A stretch of DNA of 64,000 bases, taken from Streptomyces aquilus (GTDB lineage Bacteria; Actinomycetota; Actinomycetes; Streptomycetales; Streptomycetaceae). Location: assembly GCF_003955715.1 (NCBI RefSeq), contig NZ_CP034463.1, positions 5,890,001 to 5,954,000 on the forward strand, given 5' to 3'. The notes below the pieces were generated by a model that made no database searches, was not told the origin of the DNA, and was given only the letters and a program-made list of their open reading frames with translations. Below are positions 41,654-52,414 of this stretch, piece by piece. How positions within the stretch are numbered: position 1 is the first letter of the stretch; the number at the start of each line of letters is the position of its first letter. The position numbers were made by a program, and so were the translations under genes.

Positions 41654-42019
41654 TCACTCCCGGGCCAGGACCACGGCGGTCCCGTAGGCACACACCTCCG
41701 TGCCGACGTCGGCCGCCTCCGTCACGTCGAAGCGGAACGCCAGCACACCGTTCGCCCCACGCGCGCGTGCCTGCTCCACGAGCCGCTCCATGGCCTGGTT
41801 GCGGGTCTGCACCAGCGTCTTGGTGAGCCCCTTGAGCTCACCGCCGATCATCGACTTCAGGCCCGCGCCGATCTGGCTCCCCAGATGCCGGGAGCGCACG
41901 GTCAACCCGAAGACCTCCCCCAGTACCCGCTGCACCCGGAAGCCGGGTACGTCGTTGGTGGTCACCACGAGCACATCGGGCTCGGGGCCCTGGCCGCCGC
42001 CGAAATCATCGATACTCAT
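41654..42019 (-). CDS. YbjQ/UPF0145 heavy-metal-binding-like protein
   Basis: 121 aa: VLVVTTNDVPGFRVQRVLGE, then RSRHLGSQIGAGLKSMIGGE and ARARGANGVLAFRFDV, the standard YbjQ pentamer pattern. Function unclear. Convergent with tipA. Confidence 0.92.
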   Translation of the reverse strand: MSIDDFGGGQGPEPDVLVVTTNDVPGFRVQRVLGEVFGLTVRSRHLGSQIGAGLKSMIGGELKGLTKTLVQTRNQAMERLVEQARARGANGVLAFRFDVTEAADVGTEVCAYGTAVVLARE

Positions 42020-42152
42020 GGCTCACAGCTTTCTCCCGGAGAGCCCACAGCGCATCCTCTGCGGCCCCATGGAACCTGGGCTCCGGGGCCTGCGTTGATA
42101 CTTTTGGGCAGCCAGCCCCCGCCCGTCCCCCAGCACCAGGAGTCACAGACCC

Positions 42153-43034
42153 GTGACCACGCTCGCGCTAGGCCCCGAGTGGCTCAGCCCCGACTATCTG
42201 ATCCAGACGTTCAGCCTTCCCGGAATCCTGCTGATCGTCTTCGCCGAGTCGGGTCTCTTCGCCTTCCTGCCGGGCGACTCCCTGCTGTTCACGGCGGGCC
42301 TGTTCGTGGCGCAGGGCGACTACATCAGCCAGCCGCTGTGGCTGGTCTGCCTCCTGATCGTGCTGGCCGCCGTCCTCGGCGACCAAGTGGGCTACATGAT
42401 CGGCAAGTTCTTCGGCCCCAAGCTCTTCAGCCGCCCCAACTCCAAGCTCTTCAAACAGGAGAACCTGGAGAAAGCGCACGAGTTCATGGAGAAGTACGGC
42501 CCCAAGGCGATCGTCCTGGCCCGCTTCGTGCCGATCGTCCGCACCTTCGCCCCCATCGTGGCGGGCGCCGGCCGCATGAAGTACCGCACCTTCCTGACGT
42601 ACAACGTCATCGGTGGCGTCGCCTGGGGAACCGGCGTCACCCTCGCGGGGTACTGGCTCGGTCAGATCGACGTCATCCACAAGAACGTCGAGGCGATCCT
42701 CGTCCTCATCGTCCTCGTGTCGGTGGTCCCGATCATCATCGAGTACCTCCGCGAGCGCGGAAAGAAGAAGCGGGCGGCAGCCGAACAGCCTCCGGCCCCC
42801 GAGCCCCAGGCGTACCAGCCCCCGCCGATGGACGACGCGACGACACAGCTGCGCCGCATCCCGTCGAACGACGAGCAGCAGCAGTACGGCAACGGCAACC
42901 AGGGCCAACAGCAGCAGTACGGCTACGACGACCAGTACTACGCCCCGCAGCAGCCGTACGCCCAGCAGTACCCGCAGCAGCAGGGCTACGACAACCAGCA
43001 GAACCAGCAGTACCCGTACAACCAGGGTTACTAG
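42153..43034 (+). CDS. DedA-family membrane protein with a Q/Y-rich tail
   Basis: 293 aa. Residues 1-205 are DedA: FAESGLFAFLPGDSLLFTAG, LGDQVGYMIGKFFG, the conserved FMEKYGPKAIVLARFVPIVR, then a final membrane helix. DedA proteins act as membrane lipid flippases or transporters. The last ~90 residues are Pro/Gln/Tyr-rich, with QQQQYGYDDQYY and QQYPQQQGYDNQQNQQYP, and look disordered. GTG at 42153. Confidence 0.92.
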   Translation: MTTLALGPEWLSPDYLIQTFSLPGILLIVFAESGLFAFLPGDSLLFTAGLFVAQGDYISQPLWLVCLLIVLAAVLGDQVGYMIGKFFGPKLFSRPNSKLFKQENLEKAHEFMEKYGPKAIVLARFVPIVRTFAPIVAGAGRMKYRTFLTYNVIGGVAWGTGVTLAGYWLGQIDVIHKNVEAILVLIVLVSVVPIIIEYLRERGKKKRAAAEQPPAPEPQAYQPPPMDDATTQLRRIPSNDEQQQYGNGNQGQQQQYGYDDQYYAPQQPYAQQYPQQQGYDNQQNQQYPYNQGY

Positions 43035-44708
43035 CTAGAAGCCCCGCGTCCGCTTCGCCGCCCGGCGCCCCGCGGCAGACGCCCCACCGGGAACGCGCAA
43101 GAACAACCGCGAGATTTCCGACCCCAGATTGACCCCGATGGCGATGGCCATGGCCAAAGACGCGGCCGTGGCCAACGACACCAGCCCCTTGTCGACGTCG
43201 TCCCGCGCGATGGACAACAGCCCGAAGTACGTCGCGGAACCCGGCAGCAGAGGCCCGATCGCCGCGGTCGTGTACGGCAGCGCCGAAGCGAACCGGTACC
43301 GCGACAGCATCTGCCCGAACAGCCCCACCAGCCCCGCCGCCACCGCCGTGGAGGCCACCGGCGAGATCTCGCCGACGTAGTGCAGCGCGCCGTACACCGA
43401 CCACGCGACACCCCCGTTGAGCGTCACGATCAGCACGGTGGATCGTTCCTGCTGCAACAGCACCGCGAACGTCAGCGACAGCAGCATCGACGCCCCGATC
43501 TGCCACAGCGGCCGCTCCTCGATGATCAGGGCCACGTCGGGGTTGAGGTCGGCGCCGAGCTGCACGCCGAAGTACAGGACGATCAGCACGCCCACGACGA
43601 TGCCGACGAACAGGTACATCACCTCAAGGAGCCGCGCCGACGCGGTGATGTAGAACCCGGTCAGCCCGTCCTGCACGCCCGCCACCAGCGCCCGCCCCGG
43701 CAGCAGCGCGAACAGCCCACCGGTGATGACCGCGGACGCCTTCACGTCCACGTGGGCCACCGTCAGCGCCACCCCTATCGCCGCCGGCGGCATCGCGGCG
43801 ACCGTGAACTGGTAGAACTCCGGCAGCCCGCGCCCCGCGCACAGCCACGCCAGCCGGTCGCCGAGCATCGCGCCCAGCGCGGCCGCCACGAACACGATGA
43901 CGTCACCGCCGACGAGCACGGACGCGGCGCCCGCGAGCAGCCCGCTCGCCGAGGTGAGCACCCAGCCGGGATACGGGTGCCGGTTGCGGCGGATCTCGGC
44001 GAGCCGCCGGTACGCCTCCTCCAGCGAGAACGCCGTCTCGGGGTGGCTGAGGTCGTCCACCAGCTGGTAGACGGCCGCGAGCCGGGTGTAGTCGGTGCCG
44101 CGCCGCCGCACGGTCCGGGAGGCCGTCACGGGGTCCTCGACGAGGGACGGCTGGTACGAGATCGACAGCAGTGTGAAGGTGACGTTCGGCTCGCACCGGT
44201 CGAGGCCGTACGAGCGGCAGACGGCGAACATCGCCGCCTCCACGTCCTCCGCGTTCTCACCACCCGCGAGCAGCAGCTCCCCGATACGCAGCGTCAGGTC
44301 GAGCACGCGCGGGACGGCCGGCCCGGTCTCGTCCTCCTTGTGCAGCGGCTCCGGCGCGGGCCGCTCGGCCACCGGCATCCGCAGCATCGTGCGCATCCGG
44401 TCCTGCCAGGGCGCGTCCTTGGTCAGCGAGACCAGGGGAACGCCGGTCGGCGGCGTGAACGCGGCCGGGGCGTGCTTGGCGCTGTAGGTGCGCGGCGTAC
44501 TGAACGCCGACCCCTCCGGCTCGGTGGCCGGCCCCTCGGGCGCCTGAAGGCCCTCCGGTACGGCGAACTCCGAGGACGTCTCCGACTCGCCGCCGGCCGT
44601 CTTCGGAACGGCCAGCCCGTCGGGAATGGCGAACTCGGACGTGATCTCGGGGTCGTAGACGCTCCTCGCCTCGTCCGACTGCGGCTTGCGGTCCTCCGCC
44701 GACGTCAC
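43035..44708 (-). CDS. ThrE-type threonine/serine exporter family protein
   Basis: 557 aa. An ~115-residue acidic cytoplasmic tail precedes the DUF1212/ThrE core: LDLTLRIGELLLAGGENAED, then the membrane half with GLLAGAASVLVGGDVIVFVA and PLLPGSATYFGLLSIARDDV. Both ThrE halves are fused in one chain with ~10 helices. GTG at 44708 after AGGGA; longer frames cross the upstream terminator. The substrate is probably threonine/serine by family. Confidence 0.88.
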   Translation of the reverse strand: MTSAEDRKPQSDEARSVYDPEITSEFAIPDGLAVPKTAGGESETSSEFAVPEGLQAPEGPATEPEGSAFSTPRTYSAKHAPAAFTPPTGVPLVSLTKDAPWQDRMRTMLRMPVAERPAPEPLHKEDETGPAVPRVLDLTLRIGELLLAGGENAEDVEAAMFAVCRSYGLDRCEPNVTFTLLSISYQPSLVEDPVTASRTVRRRGTDYTRLAAVYQLVDDLSHPETAFSLEEAYRRLAEIRRNRHPYPGWVLTSASGLLAGAASVLVGGDVIVFVAAALGAMLGDRLAWLCAGRGLPEFYQFTVAAMPPAAIGVALTVAHVDVKASAVITGGLFALLPGRALVAGVQDGLTGFYITASARLLEVMYLFVGIVVGVLIVLYFGVQLGADLNPDVALIIEERPLWQIGASMLLSLTFAVLLQQERSTVLIVTLNGGVAWSVYGALHYVGEISPVASTAVAAGLVGLFGQMLSRYRFASALPYTTAAIGPLLPGSATYFGLLSIARDDVDKGLVSLATAASLAMAIAIGVNLGSEISRLFLRVPGGASAAGRRAAKRTRGF

Positions 44709-44788
44709 TTGCCTATCGCTCCCTGTAGCACCATCCGTCGCCTCAGTATGCGCACAGACACGTTCCCCGCAGGTGAGCGGATACGCGA

Positions 44789-44818
44789 ACGGGCCGCACG
44801 CGTGCGCGTGCGGCCCGT
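44789..44818 (-). terminator. Hairpin terminator between ppa and thrE-type gene
   Basis: Inverted repeat with 14-bp arms (44789-44802 / 44805-44818) and only a 2-bp centre, so the real loop is 4-6 nt. It lies 15 bp past the ppa stop. Confidence 0.8.
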
Positions 44819-44832
44819 GGACATCAGGGGGC

Positions 44833-45324
44833 TCAGTGGCCGCCGGACTCCTTGAAGCGCTTGTAGGACCGCTCGATCTCGGTCTCGGCGTCGACGCGGC
44901 CGACCCAGTTGGCGCCCTCGACGGACTTGCCGGGCTCCAGGTCCTTGTAGACCTCGAAGAAGTGCTGGATCTCCAGGCGGTCGAACTCCGACACGTGGTG
45001 GATGTCACGCAGGTGCTCCACGCGCGGGTCCGTCGCCGGGACGCACAGCAGCTTGTCGTCGCCGCCGGCCTCGTCCGTCATGCGGAACATGCCGATCGCG
45101 CGGCACTTGATGAGGCAACCCGGGAAGGTCGGCTCGTCAAGAATGACCAGCGCGTCCAGCGGGTCGCCGTCCTCGCCGAGGGTGTTCTCGACGAATCCGT
45201 AGTCGGTCGGGTAGGCGGTCGAGGTGAAGAGTCGACGGTCCAGGCGGATCCGACCGGTCTCGTGGTCCACCTCGTACTTGTTCCGCGAACCCTTCGGGAT
45301 CTCGATCGTGACGTCGAACTCCAC
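44833..45324 (-). CDS. ppa: Inorganic pyrophosphatase
   Basis: 163 aa soluble enzyme. [20 protein letters not shown] holds Lys/Glu of the active site; [20 protein letters not shown] then [14 protein letters not shown] gives the catalytic Asp cluster. GTG at 45324 after GGAGGAG. An ATG at 45348 overlaps that site and is less likely. Confidence 0.95.
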   Translation of the reverse strand: MEFDVTIEIPKGSRNKYEVDHETGRIRLDRRLFTSTAYPTDYGFVENTLGEDGDPLDALVILDEPTFPGCLIKCRAIGMFRMTDEAGGDDKLLCVPATDPRVEHLRDIHHVSEFDRLEIQHFFEVYKDLEPGKSVEGANWVGRVDAETEIERSYKRFKESGGH

Positions 45325-45409
45325 CGGTGGCTCCTCCATGATCAGCACATAGTTCTGGTGGTTAAGTGTCCCTCACGCAGGTGTGTGATCGCGAAAGGGG
45401 CTGGTGGTC

Positions 45410-46981
45410 GTGCCTGAACTGAGGCCTTGGCGGGCCGCGAGACCGCATGTGACGCGGCTCGCGAACGCCGTACGCCCCCGTCTGGCAGCCGCACGCCCCC
45501 AGCTGGCACGCGCCGCGAACGCGGTGAAACCGCAGGTCAAGCGTCTGACGACGGTGAGGACCTGGCAGTACACCGCGGGCGCCGCCACCGCCGGCCTGGC
45601 TCTGACGGCCGTGGTGGTGACCGCGGCGGGCCCCTGGGACTCCACCGGTCAGCGTACGGCCGAGCGGGACCGGGCGGTCGCCCTGGAGCACACGGGTGGC
45701 GCAGATCACGACCGTGGTTCCGGTACGACGGGAGCGGCTCCCGAGCCCGCCCCGAGCGCCTCCTCGGTCCTCGCGGGCCTCGGCGGCGCCACGAACACCG
45801 TGAAGTCCGCGCCGAGCGGCGAGGCCCTCTCCGCCGTCCTGGGGCCGCTCCTGAAGGACGGGGCGCTCGGCAGCCGCCGTACGGCCGCGGTCGTCGACGT
45901 GGCCACCGGCAAGCATCTGTACGGCGTCGGGGCCGACACCGCGCTCACCCCCGCCTCCACCACCAAGATCGCCACCGCGGTCGCCGCCCTGTCGGCGATG
46001 GGCCCCGACCACCGCCTCACCACCCGCACGGCCCTGGAACCCGGCACCCACGAACTGGTCCTGGTCGGCGGCGGCGACCCCACCCTCACCGCCCGCAAGG
46101 ACGCCGAAGGCTGGGCGAGCCTGCGCGACCTGGCCGCGAAGACGGCGAAGGCCCTGAAGAAGGACGGCGTCCGCAAGGTCACGCTGTCGTACGACACCAC
46201 CCTGTACGCCGGTTCCGCCCTGCACCCCATCGGCGTCGACGCCAACCTCGCCCTGGTCAGCGCCCTGATGGCCGACGAGGCCCGGACGGACGACTCCACG
46301 AGCGGCACGGCCGTCCGGGCGCCGGACCCGGCCGACGACGCGGCCCGCAAGTTCGCCGCCTTCCTGGCGGACGAGGGCGTCGAGACGACGTCCCCGGGCC
46401 CCTCCAAGGCGACGGACCGCGCCGAGACGCTGGCGGAGGTCTCCTCGCCGCCGCTGTCCACCCTGGTCGAGCGCATGCTGACCAACAGCGACAACGACAT
46501 CGCCGAGGCCCTGGCCCGCCAGACGGCGGTGGCGACGAAGACGCGCGCCGACTTCGAAGGCGGCGGCAAGGCCATCCGGGCGCAGCTGAAGAAGCTCCAA
46601 CTCCCGGTGGCCGGCGTCTCCTTCAAGGACGGCAGCGGGCTGAACCGCGACGACAGGCTCACCGCCGACCTCCTGACCGCCCTCCTCGCGAAGGCGGGCG
46701 ACCCGGACCACCCCGAACTCCGGTCGGTCCTCACCGGCCTCCCCGTGGCCGGCTTCACGGGCACGCTGACCACCCGCTACACGCCCGACGGCGCCGCCGG
46801 CGTCGTACGCGCCAAAACCGGCACCCTCACCGGCGTGAACACGCTGGCGGGCACGGTCGTCGACCAGGACGGCCGCCTCCTCGCCTTCGCGTTCCTGGCG
46901 TCGAACACGGCGAACAAGGACGCCGCCCAGGCGGCCCTGGACAGGGCGGCGACGGCGCTCGCGGCGTGCGGCTGCGGCTGA
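45410..46981 (+). CDS. dacB: D-Ala-D-Ala carboxypeptidase (PBP4 type)
   Basis: 523 aa. A basic cytoplasmic tail of ~45 residues, one membrane helix (YTAGAATAGLALTAVVVTAA), a spacer, then the peptidase: SxxK in TPASTTKIATAV (Ser near 183), SxN in TNSDNDIAEAL (near 360) and KTG in RAKTGTLTGVNT (near 469). It trims peptidoglycan peptides outside the membrane. The GTG at 45410 is 9 nt after AAAGGGG; a GTG at 45404 is too close. Confidence 0.93.
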   Translation: MPELRPWRAARPHVTRLANAVRPRLAAARPQLARAANAVKPQVKRLTTVRTWQYTAGAATAGLALTAVVVTAAGPWDSTGQRTAERDRAVALEHTGGADHDRGSGTTGAAPEPAPSASSVLAGLGGATNTVKSAPSGEALSAVLGPLLKDGALGSRRTAAVVDVATGKHLYGVGADTALTPASTTKIATAVAALSAMGPDHRLTTRTALEPGTHELVLVGGGDPTLTARKDAEGWASLRDLAAKTAKALKKDGVRKVTLSYDTTLYAGSALHPIGVDANLALVSALMADEARTDDSTSGTAVRAPDPADDAARKFAAFLADEGVETTSPGPSKATDRAETLAEVSSPPLSTLVERMLTNSDNDIAEALARQTAVATKTRADFEGGGKAIRAQLKKLQLPVAGVSFKDGSGLNRDDRLTADLLTALLAKAGDPDHPELRSVLTGLPVAGFTGTLTTRYTPDGAAGVVRAKTGTLTGVNTLAGTVVDQDGRLLAFAFLASNTANKDAAQAALDRAATALAACGCG

Positions 46982-47048
46982 CGGGCCGCCAGGGAGCCGA
47001 CGCCGTCGCGGCCTGCCCCCAGCGCGGACGCTCACGTACGGTTGACGC

Positions 47049-48203
47049 ATGACGAGCATCGGCGGTGCTGCTTCTTCTCAGATGGTCGACTGGAACCTCG
47101 CGGTGGCGACCGCGACCCGGCTCGTGCGGCCGGGGCCGGAGGTGAGCCGTGACGAGGCCCGGGCCGTCGTCGCCGAGCTGCGCCGGCACGCCAAGGCGTC
47201 GGAGGGACACGTCCGCGGCTTCACCCGGATGGCCACCGAGGAGATCCACGACACCCCGGTCCTCGTCGTCGACCGCCCCGGCTGGGTCCGGGCCAACGTC
47301 GCCGGCTTCCGGGAGATCCTCAAACCCCTCCTCGACAAGATGCAGGAACGGCGTGGCAACACCCCGGGCGGCGCGGTCCTCGGCGCCGTCGGCGGCAAGG
47401 TCACCGGCGTCGAACTCGGCATGCTGCTGTCCTTCCTGGCCTCCCGCGTCCTCGGCCAGTACGAGACCTTCGCCCCGGCCACCCGCGAACTCCCGGCCGG
47501 GGAGAACGGCGGCGGACGGCTGCTGCTGGTCGCGCCGAACATCGTGCAGGTGGAGCGCGAACTCGACGTACAGCCCCACGACTTCCGCCTGTGGGTGTGC
47601 CTGCACGAGGAGACCCACCGCACGCAGTTCACCGCGGTGCCCTGGCTGCGGGACCACCTGGAGGGCGAAATCCAGTCGTTCTTGGGGGAGACCGAGGTCG
47701 ACCCCATGACCGTCCTGGAACGCATCCGGGAGGCCGCCCAGTCGCTCGCCGGCGGGCGTCCCGAGGGCGAGGAGGACGACGGCGGGCGCTCGCTCGTCGA
47801 GATCGTGCAGACCCCGGCCCAGCGCGAGATCCTCGGCCGCCTCACCGCGGTGATGTCCCTTCTGGAGGGCCACGCCGACTTCGTGATGGACGGCGTGGGC
47901 CCGGACGTCGTGCCGAGCGTCCAGGAGATCCGCGAGAAGTTCCAGCAGCGGCGGGCCAAGGGCGCCTCCCGGCTCGACATGGCCCTGCGCAAACTGCTCG
48001 GCCTGGACGCCAAACTCCGCCAGTACCGCGACGGCGAACGCTTCGTGCGGGCCGTCGTCAACGAGGTCGGCATGGACGGCTTCAACCGCGTGTGGACCTC
48101 CCCCAACACGCTCCCGACGAAGACGGAGATCGCCAAACCGGCGGACTGGATCGCGCGGGTGCACCGCAAGGCGGATTCGGGGAACTCCGGGACCGAGTCG
48201 TGA
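47049..48203 (+). CDS. Zinc-dependent metalloprotease-like protein (DUF2342)
   Basis: 384 aa. VCLHEETHRTQF holds an HExxH motif near residue 185; SLLEGHADFVMDGVG further on supplies the third ligand pattern. This is the conserved actinobacterial DUF2342 family, next to tilS and dacB in many genomes. No signal peptide, so cytoplasmic. Substrate unknown. ATG at 47049. Confidence 0.9.
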   Translation: MTSIGGAASSQMVDWNLAVATATRLVRPGPEVSRDEARAVVAELRRHAKASEGHVRGFTRMATEEIHDTPVLVVDRPGWVRANVAGFREILKPLLDKMQERRGNTPGGAVLGAVGGKVTGVELGMLLSFLASRVLGQYETFAPATRELPAGENGGGRLLLVAPNIVQVERELDVQPHDFRLWVCLHEETHRTQFTAVPWLRDHLEGEIQSFLGETEVDPMTVLERIREAAQSLAGGRPEGEEDDGGRSLVEIVQTPAQREILGRLTAVMSLLEGHADFVMDGVGPDVVPSVQEIREKFQQRRAKGASRLDMALRKLLGLDAKLRQYRDGERFVRAVVNEVGMDGFNRVWTSPNTLPTKTEIAKPADWIARVHRKADSGNSGTES

Positions 48204-48396
48204 ACCGGGCGGAAAGGTCGTGAAAGAAAACCGGCCGACGGCAGGCGAACGCCCCTCCAATCACCCGTCCGAGGGACCGTGAGCCCTGGGTAGGCGTGCA
48301 ATGCTCGGGGAACGGCCCGGTTCTGTCACCATCTACACACTCTGAGTGACCGAACCTCGGGCTCACCCCCCGAAAACTTCATGAAGGGAACCGGAC

Positions 48397-49440
48397 ATGG
48401 GTCCCCATCCTGCGGTCGCGGCGATACGCCTGGCGGTCCGCCGCGTCCTCCACGACATCCTCAACGAACACACCAGCCCCTCTGGCAACTCCTCCGACTC
48501 CCCGCACGAGCGCCCGCCGTCCCCGCTCGTGCTCGTGGCCTGCTCCGGCGGCGCCGACTCCATGGCCCTCGCCTCCGCCCTCGCGTTCGAGGCCCCCAAA
48601 CTCGGCATCCGCGCCGGCGGCGTCACCGTCGACCACGGCCTCCAGCCCGGCTCCGACCTCCGCGCCGAGGAAGTCGCCCTGCGGCTGCGCCAGCTCGGCC
48701 TCGACCCCGTCGAGTCCGTCGCCGTCACCGTCGGCCGCGAAGGCGGCCCCGAGGCCGCCGCCCGCGACGCCCGCTACGCCGCCCTCGACGCCGCCGCCGC
48801 ACGCCACGGCGCCACCGCCGTCCTGCTCGGCCACACCCGCGACGACCAGGCCGAGACCGTCCTGCTCGGCCTCGCCCGCGGCTCCGGCATCCGCTCCCTG
48901 TCCGGAATGGCTGCTGTTTCCGGGGGTCCGGGGGCCGCCCGCCGTTACCGCCGCCCCTTCCTCCAGCTCGACCGGCAGACCGCCCGCAAGGCCTGCATGG
49001 TCCAGGCGCTCCCCGTCTGGGACGACCCCCACAACGCGGACCCGGCCTACACCCGCTCCCGGCTGCGCCACGAAGGCCTGCCCGCCCTGGAGAAGGCCCT
49101 CGGCAAGGGAGTCGTCGAGGCACTCGCCCGGACGGCCCAGCTCTCCCGCGACGACGCCGACGCCCTCGACGCCTGGGCGAGCCAGGCCGCGACCGCCGTC
49201 CGCGACGCCGCCGGACTGCTCGAATGCGCCAAGCTCTACGCCCTGCCGCCCGCCGTACGCCGCCGTGTGCTGCGCCGCGCCGCCATCGAGGCGGGCGCCC
49301 CGGCAGGCTCGCTGTTCGCCCGGCACATCGAGGAAGTCGACCGGCTGATCACCGGCTGGCGCGGCCAGGGGGCCATCAATCTCCCCGGCAAGGTCGTCGC
49401 CCAGCGGCAGGGTGGCAGACTGGTGATTCGGCAAGGCTGA
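48397..49440 (+). CDS. tilS: tRNA(Ile)-lysidine synthetase
   Basis: 347 aa. N-type ATPase motif [20 protein letters not shown] (residues ~45-63), then [20 protein letters not shown] and [20 protein letters not shown]. It attaches lysine to C34 of tRNA-Ile so that it reads AUA. ATG at 48397 after AAGGG. Just upstream of hpt and ftsH, the classic order. Confidence 0.94.
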   Translation: MGPHPAVAAIRLAVRRVLHDILNEHTSPSGNSSDSPHERPPSPLVLVACSGGADSMALASALAFEAPKLGIRAGGVTVDHGLQPGSDLRAEEVALRLRQLGLDPVESVAVTVGREGGPEAAARDARYAALDAAAARHGATAVLLGHTRDDQAETVLLGLARGSGIRSLSGMAAVSGGPGAARRYRRPFLQLDRQTARKACMVQALPVWDDPHNADPAYTRSRLRHEGLPALEKALGKGVVEALARTAQLSRDDADALDAWASQAATAVRDAAGLLECAKLYALPPAVRRRVLRRAAIEAGAPAGSLFARHIEEVDRLITGWRGQGAINLPGKVVAQRQGGRLVIRQG

Positions 49441-49494
49441 ATCCTTACCCCTCCGCGAGGGGTGACGGGCAGGCCGGTGGGACGACCGAAAGTG

Positions 49495-50055
49495 ATGCGG
49501 GTGGACGCGAAAGACATGGGCACCGACCTCAAAGAGGTGCTCATCACCAAGGAACAGATCGACGCCAAGCTGGTTGAGCTGGCCGCGAAGATCGACGCGG
49601 AGTACGCGGGCAAGGACCTGCTCATCGTCGGCGTCCTGAAGGGCGCGGTGATGGTCATGGCCGACCTCGCGCGGGCGCTGTCCACCCCCGTCACCATGGA
49701 CTGGATGGCCGTGTCGTCGTACGGCGCGGGCACCCAGTCCTCCGGTGTCGTCCGGATCCTCAAGGACCTCGACACCGACATCAAGGGCAAGCACGTCCTG
49801 ATCGTCGAGGACATCATCGACTCCGGCCTGACCCTGTCGTGGCTGCTGTCCAACCTCGGCTCCCGGGAGCCGGAGTCGCTGAAGGTGTGCACCTTGCTGC
49901 GCAAGCCGGACGCCGCCAAGGTCGCCATCGACGTCGAGTGGGTCGGCTTCGACATCCCCAACGAGTTCGTCGTCGGCTACGGCCTCGACTACGCCGAGAA
50001 GTACCGCAACCTCCCGTTCGTCGGTACGCTCGCGCCTCACGTCTACGGCGGCTGA
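49495..50055 (+). CDS. hpt: Hypoxanthine phosphoribosyltransferase
   Basis: 186 aa from ATG 49495, with GTG starts at 49492 and 49462 possible. [20 protein letters not shown] at the front and the PRPP loop [20 protein letters not shown]; the flexible loop is [14 protein letters not shown]. Salvages hypoxanthine and guanine. Between tilS and ftsH, as in many bacteria. Confidence 0.94.
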   Translation: MRVDAKDMGTDLKEVLITKEQIDAKLVELAAKIDAEYAGKDLLIVGVLKGAVMVMADLARALSTPVTMDWMAVSSYGAGTQSSGVVRILKDLDTDIKGKHVLIVEDIIDSGLTLSWLLSNLGSREPESLKVCTLLRKPDAAKVAIDVEWVGFDIPNEFVVGYGLDYAEKYRNLPFVGTLAPHVYGG

Positions 50056-50251
50056 GCCGGCCTGAGGGCCGAGCGGGCCTTCTTCGTAAGACGATCGGGA
50101 ACCCCGGCGGGTTTCGCGCCGTTGGAGCATGCAGACGGGCTCGTTCAGCCGTCCCGTGCGGCTTCGCGTGACGAAGCTGGGGTACCGTCAGAAGAACTGT
50201 CTTATCAAACTCACTATGGCAGGAGGGACGGGGCGACACCGCTCCGTATGG

Positions 50252-52291
50252 ATGGACGTGAAGCGATACTTCCGTGGGCCGGTCATGTGGATCGTGCTGG
50301 CCGTCCTTGCCGTGGTCGTGTTGATGCAGGTCGTCGGCTCGTCCGGTGGGTACAAGACGGTGGACACCGGCCAGGTGGTCCAGGCGATCAATGACAACAA
50401 GGTCCAGCAGGCCAAGCTGACCACAGGCGACGAGCAGACCATCAAGGTCGAGCTCAAGGACGGCGAAAAGGTCGACGGCAGCTCGAAGATCCAGGCGAGC
50501 TACATCGGCGACCAGGGCCAGAACCTCGCCGCGACACTGCAGACCAAGTTCGAGCAGAAGCAGATTCCCGACGGGTACACCGTCTCGCCGACCAAGCAGA
50601 ACGCGTTCGTCGGCATCCTGCTCTCCCTGCTTCCCTTCGTCCTCATCGTCGTCGTCTTCCTGTTCCTGATGAATCAGATGCAGGGCGGCGGCTCCCGGGT
50701 CATGAACTTCGGCAAGTCCAAGGCGAAGCTCATCACCAAGGACACCCCCAAGACGACTTTCGCGGACGTCGCCGGGTCCGACGAGGCCGTCGAGGAGCTC
50801 CACGAGATCAAGGAGTTCCTCCAGGAGCCGGCCAAGTTCCAGGCCGTCGGCGCCAAGATCCCGAAGGGCGTCCTGCTCTACGGTCCTCCCGGCACCGGCA
50901 AGACCCTGCTCGCGCGTGCCGTCGCGGGCGAGGCCGGCGTCCCGTTCTACTCGATCTCCGGTTCCGACTTCGTCGAGATGTTCGTCGGTGTAGGTGCCTC
51001 CCGAGTCCGTGACCTGTTCGAGCAGGCCAAGGCGAACGCTCCGGCGATCGTCTTCGTCGACGAGATTGACGCGGTCGGCCGCCACCGCGGCGCCGGCCTC
51101 GGCGGTGGTCACGACGAGCGTGAGCAGACCCTGAACCAGCTGCTCGTCGAGATGGACGGCTTCGACGTGAAGGGCGGCGTCATCCTGATCGCCGCCACCA
51201 ACCGGCCCGACATCCTCGACCCGGCCCTCCTGCGCCCCGGCCGCTTCGACCGCCAGATCGCGGTCGACCGCCCGGACATGCAGGGCCGTCTGGAGATCCT
51301 CAAGGTTCACCAGAAGGGCAAGCCGGTCGCCCCGGACGTCGACCTGTCGGCGGTCGCCCGCCGCACGCCGGGCTTCACGGGTGCCGATCTGTCCAACGTG
51401 CTGAACGAGGCCGCGCTGCTGACGGCCCGCTCGGACAAGAAGCTGATCGACAACCAGATGCTGGACGAGGCGATCGACCGCGTCGTGGCGGGCCCGCAGA
51501 AGCGGACCCGGATCATGTCCGACAAGGAGAAGAAGATCACCGCGTACCACGAGGGCGGACACGCCCTGGTCGCGGCGGCCTCACCCAACTCCGACCCGGT
51601 CCACAAGATCACCATCCTGTCCCGCGGCCGCGCCCTGGGCTACACGATGGTCCTGCCGGACGAGGACAAGTACTCCACCACGCGCAACGAGATGCTCGAC
51701 CAGCTCGCCTACATGCTGGGCGGTCGCGCGGCCGAGGAACTGGTCTTCCACGACCCGACCACGGGCGCCGCGAACGACATCGAGAAGGCCACCGCCACGG
51801 CCCGCGCGATGGTCACCCAGTACGGCATGACCGAGCGTCTCGGCGCCATCAAGTTCGGCGGCGACAACACCGAGCCGTTCCTCGGCCGTGAGATGGCCCA
51901 CCAGCGCGACTACTCGGAAGAGGTCGCCGCCCTGGTGGACGAGGAAGTAAAGAAACTCATCGAGAACGCGCACAACGAGGCCTGGGAGATCCTGGTCGAG
52001 AACCGCGACGTCCTCGACAACCTCGTCCTCCAGCTGCTGGAGAAGGAGACGCTGGGCAAGGAGGAGATCGCCGAGATCTTCTCCGCGATCGTCAAGCGTC
52101 CGGCCCGGCCCGCCTGGACCGGCTCCTCCCGCCGTACGCCGTCCACCCGTCCGCCGGTGCTCTCCCCGAAGGAGCTCGCCCTGACGAACGGTGCCAACGG
52201 CGCCACCCCGGCGATCTCGACCGCCAAGGCCACGGCGGCGGAGTCCGCCCCCGTGACCGAGCCGGCCCCCGAGGACCGTCCGGAGAGCTGA
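50252..52291 (+). CDS. ftsH: ATP-dependent membrane protease FtsH
   Basis: 679 aa. Two membrane helices ([17 protein letters not shown] and [20 protein letters not shown]) flank an outer domain. Walker [18 protein letters not shown] near 211, Walker [17 protein letters not shown]-type motif [20 protein letters not shown], protease HEGGH near 433. The C terminus is long and Pro/Ala-rich. ATG at 50252 is where the conserved start lies, but no good ribosome site precedes it; ATG 50216 is the alternative. Confidence 0.95.
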   Translation: MDVKRYFRGPVMWIVLAVLAVVVLMQVVGSSGGYKTVDTGQVVQAINDNKVQQAKLTTGDEQTIKVELKDGEKVDGSSKIQASYIGDQGQNLAATLQTKFEQKQIPDGYTVSPTKQNAFVGILLSLLPFVLIVVVFLFLMNQMQGGGSRVMNFGKSKAKLITKDTPKTTFADVAGSDEAVEELHEIKEFLQEPAKFQAVGAKIPKGVLLYGPPGTGKTLLARAVAGEAGVPFYSISGSDFVEMFVGVGASRVRDLFEQAKANAPAIVFVDEIDAVGRHRGAGLGGGHDEREQTLNQLLVEMDGFDVKGGVILIAATNRPDILDPALLRPGRFDRQIAVDRPDMQGRLEILKVHQKGKPVAPDVDLSAVARRTPGFTGADLSNVLNEAALLTARSDKKLIDNQMLDEAIDRVVAGPQKRTRIMSDKEKKITAYHEGGHALVAAASPNSDPVHKITILSRGRALGYTMVLPDEDKYSTTRNEMLDQLAYMLGGRAAEELVFHDPTTGAANDIEKATATARAMVTQYGMTERLGAIKFGGDNTEPFLGREMAHQRDYSEEVAALVDEEVKKLIENAHNEAWEILVENRDVLDNLVLQLLEKETLGKEEIAEIFSAIVKRPARPAWTGSSRRTPSTRPPVLSPKELALTNGANGATPAISTAKATAAESAPVTEPAPEDRPES

Positions 52292-52331
52292 GATTCCGGG
52301 CCCCGGTGGCCTCACCAGGCCCGGAATGGAT

Positions 52332-52373
52332 GCCGCGCCCCCCAGGTTCTAGCCTGGGGGGCGCGGCGTTTTT
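52332..52373 (+). terminator. Rho-independent terminator after ftsH
   Basis: Perfect 15-bp stem (52332-52346 / 52353-52367), 6-nt loop, then GTTTTT. Strong; it separates ftsH from folE. Confidence 0.95.
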
Positions 52374-52414
52374 CGGCCGTGCAGGCAGGGACACCGAGGA
52401 ACGAGGCACACCAG

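Noticed and set aside
43380..44855. 491-codon plus-strand frame opposite the ThrE-type gene
   Set aside because: Arg/His/Gln-rich shadow of a recognised membrane protein.
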